64,000 nt of DNA from Methanocaldococcus villosus KIN24-T80 (GTDB taxonomy: Archaea; AGJL01; Methanococci; Methanococcales; Methanocaldococcaceae), in assembly GCF_000371805.1 (NCBI RefSeq), contig NZ_AQUK01000001.1, forward strand, positions 606,268-670,267, read 5' to 3'. Made by a program: the position numbers and the translations under genes. Under the pieces are notes generated by a model that saw only the letters and a list, made by a program, of their open reading frames with translations, was not told where the DNA came from and made no database searches. Within the stretch, counting starts at the first letter, position 1; each line of letters opens with the position of its first letter. This document shows positions 1-8,796 of the stretch, piece by piece.

Positions 1-459
1 CTGTCTTGCCAATATTAACCTCTGCTTCTCCCCACCACTTAAAATGTTAGCAAAAGCCTCTTTTTTATGCTCCAAACCAACAAGTTTTAAAATTTCTAAA
101 GCTTCTCTCTCATACTCTTCCCACTCTTCTTCCATAGGTAGGGATTCATCAGCACTGTTTTTTATAGCATAGAGTTTCCTAATAACATTATTAATAACAG
201 GTTCTGCCCAAAGAGCAAAGTTTCTTTGTAAATGAATAGCTGTTATTTCCCTAAAATTATCTTTTCTCCCTAATATTTCAATTTCTCCCTTATCATAGTC
301 TAAAACTCCTCTTAAAATTTTTATTAGTGTTGTTTTTCCTGCACCACTTCTACCAACAATTCCAAATATCTCTCCTTTTTTAACACTAAAAGATACATTA
401 TCTAAAGCTACTTTTTTTCCATATTTTTTAACTAAATTCTTAACTTTTACAGCTTCCAT
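1..459 (-). CDS. atwA: Methyl-coenzyme M reductase system component A2, ATP-binding (partial)
   Basis: N-terminal ABC ATPase half of component A2, which helps reductively activate methyl-CoM reductase, the last enzyme of methanogenesis. Translation from the ATG at 459 shows Walker A GRSGAGKT, a Q-loop region LQRNFALWAEP and the ABC signature LSGGEKQR just before the window edge, so the downstream parts, including Walker B and the second ABC half, lie outside. The long acidic insert between Q-loop and signature (EEEWEEYEREALE) fits A2 better than a transporter ATPase. The start lies 20 bp inside the end of coaBC, so the gene is probably translationally coupled to it. The exact family (A2 versus another soluble ABC protein) is recognised by memory of the sequence. 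Confidence 0.8.
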   Translation of the reverse strand, partial: MEAVKVKNLVKKYGKKVALDNVSFSVKKGEIFGIVGRSGAGKTTLIKILRGVLDYDKGEIEILGRKDNFREITAIHLQRNFALWAEPVINNVIRKLYAIKNSADESLPMEEEWEEYEREALEILKLVGLEHKKEAFANILSGGEKQRLILARQ

Positions 460-1588
460 TTGTGATCACATTTATGATCTCTGCTAATTTTTCAGCAACT
501 TCTCTTTTTTTTCCAGATATTAACTCTATTTTATCTTTTGTTATCGCATAAACTTCTGTTTCATCAGAGCCAAAATAATATTTTGATAGGTCATTAGCTA
601 TAATCATATCCAATCCATACTCTTCCATCCTTCTCTTAGCCCTTCTTATAAGCTCATCTTTATCTACATTGTATTCAGCTTTAAAACCTATTATAATTTT
701 ATCTTTAAATCTTTTTCTTAGTTCTTTTAATATCTTTTTATTTGGCTTTAACTTTATTATTAACTCATTATCAGAGCTAACCTTACCTTCCAACTTTTCA
801 GTGATAAAGTCAGAGATTGCTGCAGAAGAAATAATTATATCAAAATCTTTTCCTAGATCTAAAGCTTTATTTAACATCTCTTCAGATGTTAATGCTCTAT
901 AACATTTTACCCATCTTGGCTTTTCACCAATACCTAAAATCATTTCAACATTAAAATACTTTAATAAAGCTTCAGCTAAAGCATTTCCCATTTTTCCAGA
1001 TGATAAGTTTGTTATCACCCTTACATCATCAATAAATTCAGCAGTAGCCCCATTTAAAATTAATACTCTTTTTTTATCTTTATTAAATATTTCAAAGATC
1101 TTTTTTATAACATCATCTACTTTAGCTATCTTAGCCTTACCATTTTCAAATCTAGGTTGTAAGATATAGACATGGTTGTAATTGCTTAACTTCTCTAAAT
1201 GTTCTCTTATATTTTCATACATGTTTATATGCATAGCAGGAGCTATAATTATTGGCTTATGGTTTAAAAATACTAAAGCTGTAGTATTAACAATATTGTC
1301 AGCTATTTTTGAGCTAATTTTACTAATTATATTAGCTGTAGCAGGATATATAATGAGAAGATCACAATTATTATAGAGAGACACATGTTCCACATCTCCA
1401 GATATCTCATCCATTACCTTATCAGCTGTAAATTCCAAAGCTTTTCTACCAATAATATCAAAAGTTTCTTTTGTGGCTATGCAATAAACTTCAGCTCCTA
1501 ATTTTTTTAACTCTCTTATCAGCCTAAAAGCTTCAACAGCAGCTATTGAAGCTGTAAGAGCAACAACTATTTTTTTATTTCTTAACAT
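440..1588 (-). CDS. coaBC: Bifunctional phosphopantothenoylcysteine decarboxylase / phosphopantothenate-cysteine ligase
   Basis: Two consecutive steps of coenzyme A synthesis: ligation of cysteine to 4'-phosphopantothenate, then decarboxylation to 4'-phosphopantetheine. The N-terminal half (about 1-170) is the flavoprotein decarboxylase, with KIVVALTASIAAVEAF at the FMN-binding start and PAMHINMYEN near the active site. The C-terminal half (about 175-382) is the ligase, with the nucleotide-binding stretch NLSSGKMGNALAEAL. Length 382 aa is normal for archaeal CoaBC. It overlaps the zinc-ribbon gene upstream by 14 bp and atwA downstream by 20 bp. Phosphopantoate-beta-alanine ligase of the same pathway is at 44405-45169. 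Confidence 0.93.
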   Translation of the reverse strand: MLRNKKIVVALTASIAAVEAFRLIRELKKLGAEVYCIATKETFDIIGRKALEFTADKVMDEISGDVEHVSLYNNCDLLIIYPATANIISKISSKIADNIVNTTALVFLNHKPIIIAPAMHINMYENIREHLEKLSNYNHVYILQPRFENGKAKIAKVDDVIKKIFEIFNKDKKRVLILNGATAEFIDDVRVITNLSSGKMGNALAEALLKYFNVEMILGIGEKPRWVKCYRALTSEEMLNKALDLGKDFDIIISSAAISDFITEKLEGKVSSDNELIIKLKPNKKILKELRKRFKDKIIIGFKAEYNVDKDELIRRAKRRMEEYGLDMIIANDLSKYYFGSDETEVYAITKDKIELISGKKREVAEKLAEIINVITNGSCKS

Positions 1589-1712
1589 TTTCCCACAGTG
1601 TTTTACATTTTGGACATATTATGGAAGAGCCTACATATCTAAAAGTATACCCACATTTACATTTAAACTCTTTAACATACTTATCTAACTCTTTCAAATC
1701 TATCCTAACCAA
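1575..1712 (-). CDS. Small zinc-ribbon protein (45 aa)
   Basis: Short gene wedged between nadX and coaBC, overlapping both (8 bp with the end of nadX, 14 bp with the start of coaBC). It starts with TTG at 1712, preceded by AAGGAGGT eight bases upstream; an in-frame stop lies just before, so no longer start exists. The protein has the pattern CKCGY then, 11 residues on, CPKC, a typical zinc ribbon, followed by a basic tail. The tight overlaps and good ribosome binding site make it a real gene despite its size. Function unknown; it could bind RNA or act with a neighbour. Confidence 0.72.
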   Translation of the reverse strand: MVRIDLKELDKYVKEFKCKCGYTFRYVGSSIICPKCKTLWENVKK

Positions 1713-2469
1713 TTTTCACTACCTCCTTAATTTCATTTATTAACCTAACAGCAGAATATGCTGCTAAAGCAGAAGTTTTTGGATTTTCTTCCAATGGAAC
1801 ATTATTTATCTTTATATAACATTCTCCAATAGAGCTTTTTATAAAAATTTCATGTATATTCTCTTTAACATTAGGATCTGCTATAATAATAACCTTAGCT
1901 ACCTTCTTAGAAGCTAATGAGAGTGTAACAGAAATATTAATATTCTGTGGAAATCTTTTAATAGCTTCAAATACATCTCCTTCAAATACTTTCTTTTTTT
2001 CATTAATATCTAAACCTAAAGCTTTTGGGTGTTTTGTAGTCTTTAATATAAGCTCTTCAATTTCACCATACTTCAATGATTTTACTATATCAAGCCCTCC
2101 AATGGCTCCTGAAGGGATGTATATATTTCTATTATTTTCTTTAGCTAATCTTTTTAGTTTTAAGAATACATTTTTATCTGCAAAGGCTCCAACACTCATT
2201 ATTAATACATCTTTTCTGCTCTTCAATGCCTTTTCTGCAACCTCTTCAACTGCCTCAACTGAAGCTGCTTCAACTATTAAATCTAAATCCTCACTAACTA
2301 ATTCATCTAAACTATTACAAACTTTAGCTCCAACCAATTCTGCAAGTTTTTCTGCTTTTTCTATGTTTCTATCATATAATGCTACTATATCTGCTTTTAA
2401 AACTTTTTCTTTAGCTTTTCTAACTAAAAAACATCCTATAGCCCCACAACCAACTATACCCACTCTCAT
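1705..2469 (-). CDS. nadX: L-aspartate dehydrogenase
   Basis: Oxidises L-aspartate to iminoaspartate with NAD(P), the first step of quinolinate and NAD synthesis in many archaea. The N-terminal Rossmann motif is MRVGIVGCGAIGCFLV; further on are SVGAFADK and the conserved IPSGAIGGLD, typical of the family. I start it at the ATG at 2469, giving 254 aa, because GGAGATG sits six bases upstream; a longer reading from 2529 would add 20 atypical residues overlapping the upstream gene. It lies 4 bp after the DHPS-like gene and overlaps the zinc-ribbon gene downstream, so it belongs to a tight minus-strand operon. Confidence 0.92.
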   Translation of the reverse strand: MRVGIVGCGAIGCFLVRKAKEKVLKADIVALYDRNIEKAEKLAELVGAKVCNSLDELVSEDLDLIVEAASVEAVEEVAEKALKSRKDVLIMSVGAFADKNVFLKLKRLAKENNRNIYIPSGAIGGLDIVKSLKYGEIEELILKTTKHPKALGLDINEKKKVFEGDVFEAIKRFPQNINISVTLSLASKKVAKVIIIADPNVKENIHEIFIKSSIGECYIKINNVPLEENPKTSALAAYSAVRLINEIKEVVKIG

Positions 2470-2473
2470 CTTT

Positions 2474-4033
2474 TCATCTCCAGAAATCATTATAGAATAG
2501 TTCAAAATCTTGATTATATTTTTTTCCAATTTTTAAAGCTATTTCAGCTTTACTTAACTCCCTCCCTAAATAACATGCATGATCTAATCTCTTTATTAAT
2601 TTAAGATTTATAATAGTATCATAAATTTCTTTGGCTTTTTCCCCTCTTATAATTAAAGTTGGCTTATTATTTTTAAAATATATTGCAATAATTTTTTTAT
2701 TTTCTCTATCAATTTCTATTTTAAAGCTTCCCTCATCAAGTATAGTTTTTTCATTCTCTTTAGCATCAATTATTGGAATATTGTAATTTTTAAATGTTAT
2801 CTCTTCTTCAAATCTCTTATCTTTATAGTTTATCAAATCTATTCCTAAATCCTTTGGTAAAGAATTCCTTCTTTTAGCTAAAAACATCATTTTTGAAGCA
2901 GTTTTTAATTCTTTAATTGAAAATTTACATTTTGCAGAAGCTTCAGGAGAGAAAATAATGTTTGCTCTAACTTCATATGCTATAGCAGTTAAAAGAGCAT
3001 GAACTCCATTACTATCAGCATCTAAAAGCTCTGAAACATTTCCAGCACCAAAAAATGTCGGAAAATCATAAAACTCTTTAAATTTTTTATAAGCTATCAA
3101 GCTATCAATAAACCCTTCATTTATAGGCTCTAAAATAGGATCAGCAATGATCTTTCCAATATTGTTATATAAAAGTTTTTCAATATTTTCTTTAAGAATT
3201 TTTATCTTATCATCTGGAGATTTTGGGATTATATTATTTTTGTAGTCAGTGGGTAGAACTACAGAAGCTACATCAGAATCTTTTAAATATGGAATTAGTG
3301 TATCAATATTCCCTCTATCTAAACTTAAAATTAAATCAGCATAATTAATAGCCTCTTTCAACTCCTCTATATTCATGGTGTCTATAGACACAGGAATATC
3401 TTCAATATCCTTAACAATACTAACCATCTCCTTTATCTTATCTTTATTATTTTCATTACTAACCATTCCTAAATCTATCATATCAGCTCCACATTCTACA
3501 TAATACATAACTTTTTTCTCAAGCTCTTCTTTTTTAAGCCATGGAGCATGAACAATTTCTCCTAAAACCCTTATAGGATAATCATCACCAACTTTCAAAT
3601 TTCCAATCTTTATATGATTAAACTCTTCTTTTTCTACTGCTTCTATCTCTTTTTCAGCTCTCTCTTTTATAATATCTATTAATTGGAGATCAGCATAATC
3701 TTTTGTTGAGAGTTTTATTTTATCTAAATTTTCAATTAAGAGAGGAATATCCGCAGCTTCCCTTGTAGATTTATAGCATGCAATTCCTGTTTCTTCCTCT
3801 ACTTTTTTTAAATCATGTCTAATAAGACCTGTAACTAAAACAAAATCATAAATCTGATTTAACTTTTTATTATACTTCTTCTCTAAATTCTTTATTTCTT
3901 TAATAATTAAGTTAGGGGTTAAGAAGGCAGCTACTGAAATGTTGGCTACATGAATATCAATAAAATCATATTTTTTTACAGCCTCCTTTACCCTTTTTTC
4001 TGCCAATTTTCCAGTTATTATTAATATCTTCAT
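2474..4033 (-). CDS. Dihydropteroate synthase-like protein
   Basis: A 519-aa archaeal protein of the DHPS-related family (TIGR00284 type). The N-terminal about 150 residues are specific to this family (TGLIRHDL, YKSTREAADIPLL). A TIM-barrel DHPS-like core follows, with GADMIDLG and PVSIDTMN resembling pterin-site motifs of dihydropteroate synthase, then FFGAGNVSELLDADS. The substrate in methanogens is not settled; a role in tetrahydromethanopterin synthesis is the usual inference, since methanogens use a different enzyme to join pterin and aminobenzene. No ribosome binding site is visible before the ATG at 4033, so the mRNA may be leaderless. First gene of the operon running to atwA. Confidence 0.8.
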   Translation of the reverse strand: MKILIITGKLAEKRVKEAVKKYDFIDIHVANISVAAFLTPNLIIKEIKNLEKKYNKKLNQIYDFVLVTGLIRHDLKKVEEETGIACYKSTREAADIPLLIENLDKIKLSTKDYADLQLIDIIKERAEKEIEAVEKEEFNHIKIGNLKVGDDYPIRVLGEIVHAPWLKKEELEKKVMYYVECGADMIDLGMVSNENNKDKIKEMVSIVKDIEDIPVSIDTMNIEELKEAINYADLILSLDRGNIDTLIPYLKDSDVASVVLPTDYKNNIIPKSPDDKIKILKENIEKLLYNNIGKIIADPILEPINEGFIDSLIAYKKFKEFYDFPTFFGAGNVSELLDADSNGVHALLTAIAYEVRANIIFSPEASAKCKFSIKELKTASKMMFLAKRRNSLPKDLGIDLINYKDKRFEEEITFKNYNIPIIDAKENEKTILDEGSFKIEIDRENKKIIAIYFKNNKPTLIIRGEKAKEIYDTIINLKLIKRLDHACYLGRELSKAEIALKIGKKYNQDFELFYNDFWR

Positions 4034-4120
4034 AAGTTGGAGTTTATTTTATTAAGTATTTAATAATTTCTTACCATTCATTTAGATGTGTTAATCTCTT
4101 ACCCACAAACTTTTTAAATC

Positions 4121-4130
4121 TTTTTATATT
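4121..4130 (+). promoter_or_regulatory. Possible box A for carB1
   Basis: TTTTTATATT lies in the 175-bp gap between the divergent DHPS-like gene and carB1, about 80 bp before the carB1 start. The region is AT-rich throughout, so other placements are possible. Confidence 0.3.
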
Positions 4131-4208
4131 ATCTTATTTTAGCATAGGCCCAAATATAAAAAATTTTGGATATTAATAATCAAATATTTAAATAAATTGG
4201 TGAAATTG

Positions 4209-5639
4209 ATGAAAGTTATGGTATTTGGTTCAGGACCTATTGTTATAGGACAAGCTGCAGAGTTTGACTATTCTGGATCTCAAGCTTGTAAGGCTTTAAG
4301 GGAAGAGGGGGTTTATACAATATTAATAAATTCTAACCCTGCTACAATACAAACAGATATAGACATGGCTGATAAAGTATATTTAGAACCTTTACATCCA
4401 GATATTGTAGAGAAAATTATAGAAAAAGAGAGACCTGATGCCATACTACCAACAATGGGAGGACAAACTGGTTTAAATTTAGCTTTGGAGTTACATAGAA
4501 GAGGAGTGTTAGACAAATATGGAATAAAACTGATAGGGTCTGATATAAAAACTATAGAGATGGCTGAAGATAGAGAGTTATTTGCAAAAGCTATGGAAGA
4601 AATTAATGAGCCAATACCAAAACATAAAGCTGTTAGCTCTGTAGATGAAGCATTAGAATTTGCAGAGAAGATAGGTTATCCTATCATAGTAAGACCTGCA
4701 TTCACTCTAGGGGGGACAGGAGGGGGAATAGCTAATAATAGGGAAGAGTTAATAGAGATAGTTGAGAAGGGATTAAAATACTCTCCAATTCATCAAGTTC
4801 TATTAGATGAAAGTGTTATAGGTTGGAAAGAAATTGAATTAGAGGTTATGAGAGATAAAAATGATACTTGTATTATTGTCTGTGGAATGGAAAATTTAGA
4901 CCCAATGGGAATACATACAGGAGAAAGTATAGTTGTAGCCCCAGTTCAAACACTACCAGATGAAACTTATCAAACACTTAGGGATGCTGCTATTAAAATA
5001 ATAAGAAAGTTAAAGGTTGAAGGTGGATGTAATATACAGTTTGCTGTTAGTAAAGATAACAGTGAATATAAAGTTATAGAGGTCAACCCAAGAGTATCAA
5101 GAAGTTCAGCTCTTGCAAGTAAAGCTACAGGATATCCTATAGCAAAAATAGCTGCTAAGATAGCTATTGGTAAGACATTAGATGAGATATTAAATGATAT
5201 TACAAAAGAAACTCCTGCAAGTTTTGAGCCTACTATTGACTATGTTGTTGTTAAAATCCCAAGATGGCCATTTGATAAATTTAAAGATGTAGATAAAAAG
5301 TTAGGAACTAGTATGAAATCTACTGGAGAAGTTATGGCAATAGGTAGAAGTTTTGAAGAAGCTTTGCAAAAGGCTATAAGAAGTTTAGATATAGGAAGAT
5401 TTGGATTAATAGGAGATGGCAAAGAAAAGAATTATACTAATGAGGAGATAGAAGAAATATTAAAAAATCCTACTGATGAGAGAATTTTTGTTATAGCTGA
5501 AGCTTTAGATAGAGGATGGAGTGTTGAAAAAATAGCTGAACTGACAAACATTGATCCTTTCTTTATAAAGAAAATTAAAAATATTGTAGATATGAAAAAG
5601 TTTTTGGAAAGTATAAAGGTGAAAGATTATGGAAATTAA
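4209..5639 (+). CDS. carB: Carbamoyl-phosphate synthase large subunit, N-terminal half (CarB1)
   Basis: Forms carboxyphosphate from bicarbonate and ATP and passes it on to carbamate, in arginine and pyrimidine synthesis. The first ATP-grasp module begins [20 protein letters not shown] and contains GGTGGGIA and NIQFAVS. The start is the ATG at 4209, five bases after GGTGA; upstream in-frame GTG and TTG codons overlap that site. The protein ends inside the oligomerisation domain, at a point where an intact CarB (about 1,070 aa) would continue. carB2 overlaps by 11 bp in another frame. The small subunit gene carA is not in the window. Confidence 0.93.
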   Translation: MKVMVFGSGPIVIGQAAEFDYSGSQACKALREEGVYTILINSNPATIQTDIDMADKVYLEPLHPDIVEKIIEKERPDAILPTMGGQTGLNLALELHRRGVLDKYGIKLIGSDIKTIEMAEDRELFAKAMEEINEPIPKHKAVSSVDEALEFAEKIGYPIIVRPAFTLGGTGGGIANNREELIEIVEKGLKYSPIHQVLLDESVIGWKEIELEVMRDKNDTCIIVCGMENLDPMGIHTGESIVVAPVQTLPDETYQTLRDAAIKIIRKLKVEGGCNIQFAVSKDNSEYKVIEVNPRVSRSSALASKATGYPIAKIAAKIAIGKTLDEILNDITKETPASFEPTIDYVVVKIPRWPFDKFKDVDKKLGTSMKSTGEVMAIGRSFEEALQKAIRSLDIGRFGLIGDGKEKNYTNEEIEEILKNPTDERIFVIAEALDRGWSVEKIAELTNIDPFFIKKIKNIVDMKKFLESIKVKDYGN

Positions 5640-7458
5640 AGAAATTTTATTAAAAGCTAAAAAATTAGGATTTTCTGATAAACAACTAGCACATTTGTTA
5701 AATCTTTCTGAAGAAGATGTTAGAAAATTGAGAAAAAAATATAATATCATCCCAGTTTATAAAATGGTTGATACCTGTGCTGCTGAGTTTGAAGCAAAAA
5801 CTCCATATTACTACTCTACCTATGAAACAATCTTTTATGATGAACAGAATGAGAGTATTCCATCAGATAGGGAGAAGGTTATTATCCTTGGATCAGGCCC
5901 TATAAGGATTGGACAAGGGATAGAGTTTGATTATTCAACTGTCCATGCAGTTCAGGCATTGAAAGAGATGGGGATAGAGGCTATAATAATAAATAACAAT
6001 CCTGAAACTGTATCTACAGACTATGATACATCTGATAAGCTATATTTTGAACCTATAACCTTAGAAGATGTTTTAAATATTGTTGAGTTAGAAAGTAAGA
6101 GAGGAAAACTTTTAGGAGTTATAGTCCAATTTGGAGGACAAACAGCAATAAATTTAGCTATGAAACTGAAGAAAGCTAATGTAAATGTTCTTGGAACTGA
6201 CCCAGAAAATATTAATAAAGCTGAAGATAGGGAAGAGTTTTCAAAACTTCTAAAAGACTTAGGAATTCCACAGGCTGAAGGAGGAACGGCATTTACAGAA
6301 GAAGAGGCATTAGAAATAGCTAGAAGAATAGGGTATCCTGTCCTTGTAAGGCCATCTTATGTACTTGGTGGAAGAGCTATGGAAATAGTTTATAATGAAG
6401 AAGATTTGAAAAGATATATAAAAGAAGCTGTTAAGGTTTCAGAAGAACATCCTGTTTTGATAGATAAATTTTTAGAAAATGCTATTGAATTAGATGTTGA
6501 TGCAGTATCTGATGGAAAATCTGTTTTAATTGGGGCTATAATGGAACATATTGAAGAAGCTGGGGTTCATAGTGGAGATTCAGCCTGTGTAATTCCTCCA
6601 CAAACTCTACCAAATGAGATAATAGATAAAATTATTGATTATACAGCTAAATTAGCAAGAGCTCTTGAAATAAAAGGATTGTTAAATGTACAGTATGCTG
6701 TTAAAAATGGGAAAGTTTATGTGTTAGAAGCTAATCCAAGAGCTTCAAGGACAGTGCCATATGTTAGTAAATCCGTTGGAATTCCATTAGCTAAATTAGC
6801 TACAAAAGTTATAATGGGAAAAAAGTTAGATGAGTTATTAAAAGATTATAATAATGTTGAAGAAGTTAAAGAAAATGTTTGGATAGCTAAACCAAAATAT
6901 GTGTCAGTAAAAGAATCTGTATTTCCTTTCCAAAAACTACCAGGTGTTGATCCAGTTTTAGGACCTGAAATGAAATCTACAGGGGAAGCTATTGGTATAG
7001 ATAAAGATTTTGGTTTAGCATATTACAAAGCTCAGCTTTCAGCTAATATGGAGTTACCAAAAATAGGAAATGTATTTATAAGTGTTAGAGATGAGGACAA
7101 GAAAGAGATTATAGATATAGCAAAAAAGTTGCATGAATTAGGATTTAAGATTTATGCTACTAGAGGAACCACTAAGGTTTTAAGAGAGCATGGAATTGAT
7201 ACTATAGAAGTTAAGAAGATATCTGAAAGTAGAGATGATAATATATTAAAATTAATGAAAGAAGGAAAAATAGATTTAATTATAAACACTTCATCTGGTA
7301 GAAAAGCTAGATCTGATGGGTATTATATTAGAAGAATGGCAGTTGATTTAAATATTCCATATATAACAACAATCCCAGGAGCTAAAGCTGCTGTTAAAGC
7401 TATAGAAGCTATAAGAAAAGGTAAGTTGAATGTTTATTCATTAGATGAACTTATTTAA
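5629..7458 (+). CDS. carB: Carbamoyl-phosphate synthase large subunit, C-terminal half (CarB2)
   Basis: Second half of CarB, 609 aa. It starts with the rest of the oligomerisation domain ([19 protein letters not shown]), then the second ATP-grasp module ([40 protein letters not shown]), which phosphorylates carbamate, and ends in an MGS-like allosteric domain ([21 protein letters not shown]). The ATG at 5629 has GGTGA upstream, inside carB1. Together the two products rebuild a full-length CarB. Its end overlaps the convergent UPF0058 gene by 8 bp. Confidence 0.93.
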   Translation: MEIKEILLKAKKLGFSDKQLAHLLNLSEEDVRKLRKKYNIIPVYKMVDTCAAEFEAKTPYYYSTYETIFYDEQNESIPSDREKVIILGSGPIRIGQGIEFDYSTVHAVQALKEMGIEAIIINNNPETVSTDYDTSDKLYFEPITLEDVLNIVELESKRGKLLGVIVQFGGQTAINLAMKLKKANVNVLGTDPENINKAEDREEFSKLLKDLGIPQAEGGTAFTEEEALEIARRIGYPVLVRPSYVLGGRAMEIVYNEEDLKRYIKEAVKVSEEHPVLIDKFLENAIELDVDAVSDGKSVLIGAIMEHIEEAGVHSGDSACVIPPQTLPNEIIDKIIDYTAKLARALEIKGLLNVQYAVKNGKVYVLEANPRASRTVPYVSKSVGIPLAKLATKVIMGKKLDELLKDYNNVEEVKENVWIAKPKYVSVKESVFPFQKLPGVDPVLGPEMKSTGEAIGIDKDFGLAYYKAQLSANMELPKIGNVFISVRDEDKKEIIDIAKKLHELGFKIYATRGTTKVLREHGIDTIEVKKISESRDDNILKLMKEGKIDLIINTSSGRKARSDGYYIRRMAVDLNIPYITTIPGAKAAVKAIEAIRKGKLNVYSLDELI

Positions 7459-7750
7459 CTTTTTTTAATTCTTTTAAATGTTTAAAAGCATTTTCTTCCA
7501 ATTTTTTTGCAAGATTTTTATGAACCCCTTCTAAATTTTTTGAAAGATGATAAGCTATACATGATGCTAATAGTAAAATAGCTATTTTCTGTTCATCTTT
7601 CAGTCTATGTATATGATGAGGCTTAATATCTAAACTTTCATAAATACTTAAAAGTTCTTTACATTTTTCATCCAAATGACTGTTTAATGTTAGCTCCTTA
7701 GTAACATATACAAAAAATTGATGTAATTTCATCAAATCTTCTTTATGCAT
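7451..7750 (-). CDS. UPF0058 family protein
   Basis: A 99-aa helical protein starting MHKEDLMKLHQFFVYV, the N-terminal signature of archaeal UPF0058. I choose the ATG at 7750 because GTGAT lies four bases upstream and because family members start with MHK; a longer reading from 7777 adds nine residues and runs close to the upstream gene. It contains DIKPHHIHRLKDEQK. Function unknown. It follows cobT with a 16-bp gap and may be cotranscribed with it. Confidence 0.75.
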   Translation of the reverse strand: MHKEDLMKLHQFFVYVTKELTLNSHLDEKCKELLSIYESLDIKPHHIHRLKDEQKIAILLLASCIAYHLSKNLEGVHKNLAKKLEENAFKHLKELKKVK

Positions 7751-7766
7751 AACAATCACTAAAAAT

Positions 7767-8792
7767 CTATTGTCCATACCATTTTTTAAAATTATTCTCT
7801 ATAAACTCCCTAATTCTTTTAGGGTTTAAATTGTTAGCAATACTATATACACTAACTCCTCCAGCTCCAACACCTTCTTTTACAGCCCCTTCACAATATT
7901 TTCTTAGCCCCAATAACCTTGAATTTTCAAAATCAAATTTAGCTGCATAAATGGGAATATCTGCTATCTGCTCCACCAAACCTATTAAATCTGAATTTTT
8001 ATCATTAATAACAAATTCTGTTGTTGCTATAGCTATTTTATCCAAATCATTATAAATTTCTTTTATAACTGCTAAAACAGCAGCCATTTGTGTTCCTCCA
8101 GCCAATATAACAGGTTTTCTTCTTTTTAAAAAATTAACTGCTAAGGCTGCAGCAACAGGCATCATCTTATCTCCAACAGCATTTAAGATGTCAAAGACAT
8201 TATTTGATTTAGCCCTTTTTAAACCTTTTCTAACTATCTCTAACTTTAACTCATGAGGGTTATTTATAGATCCTGAGCTAACCTTCCCCTCTGCATCATA
8301 ACCTAAACCTAAAAGAACCCCTAAAGCTGTTGTTGTCCCACCTGGGACAGATTCTCCTATAATTAATAATTCAGCATCTAAATTATTAGCTAAATTATAT
8401 GCTTTATTATACAAAAGCTTAGAATTTTCCATTGCTTTGCCTTCTTCAATTCTTCCTGTTGGTTTTTTATCTATCTCTATATATGGAATTTTTGGCTTAA
8501 TAAAGGCTCCTGCATCTATATGAAGATTCTTTATATTTTTTAATTCAACACAAGCCCTTGTTATTACTGCTGGAGAGGGGGAGAAAGAGGAGTCAACAGG
8601 AGGAGTTTTTAAAGTTAATGTTTTACCAAAAAACACTAGCTCAACATCCAAAGCAGGAGTGTATTTTATAAAATCTTTATGTACTCCTGAAATTGGATAA
8701 TGAAGTGTAGTTTCTATTGAAGAGATAACACAGATAAAAAGTGCATCTTTCTTTATCTCCTCTATAAACCCATTATCATTAATTCTTATCAT
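7767..8792 (-). CDS. cobT: Nicotinate-nucleotide-dependent phosphoribosyltransferase CobT (archaeal type)
   Basis: Activates the lower-ligand base for cobamide synthesis by transferring phosphoribose from nicotinate mononucleotide. The 341-aa sequence has glycine-rich loops typical of the CobT fold: ESVPGGTTTALGVLLGLGYDA, GDKMMPVAAALAVNFL, ILAGGTQMAAVLAV and GVGAGGVSVYSIA. The archaeal form (TIGR00303 group) is divergent from bacterial CobT, so the base used is uncertain. It lies 4 bp after fae-hps. Other cobamide genes in the window are cbiL (23513) and cbiB (62499). Confidence 0.85.
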   Translation of the reverse strand: MIRINDNGFIEEIKKDALFICVISSIETTLHYPISGVHKDFIKYTPALDVELVFFGKTLTLKTPPVDSSFSPSPAVITRACVELKNIKNLHIDAGAFIKPKIPYIEIDKKPTGRIEEGKAMENSKLLYNKAYNLANNLDAELLIIGESVPGGTTTALGVLLGLGYDAEGKVSSGSINNPHELKLEIVRKGLKRAKSNNVFDILNAVGDKMMPVAAALAVNFLKRRKPVILAGGTQMAAVLAVIKEIYNDLDKIAIATTEFVINDKNSDLIGLVEQIADIPIYAAKFDFENSRLLGLRKYCEGAVKEGVGAGGVSVYSIANNLNPKRIREFIENNFKKWYGQ

Positions 8793-8796
8793 AATT

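Noticed and set aside
669..902. Plus-strand open frame opposite coaBC, and many similar antisense frames such as 12929-13132 and 38379-38687.
   Set aside because: They lie fully opposite strong genes, have Ser/Phe/Leu-rich composition typical of antisense frames, and lack ribosome binding sites.
5600..5660. Frameshifted pseudogene or sequencing error in carB.
   Set aside because: The second half has its own ATG and ribosome binding site, and splitting of carB is known in this group; a sequencing slip remains possible and is listed as a refuting test.
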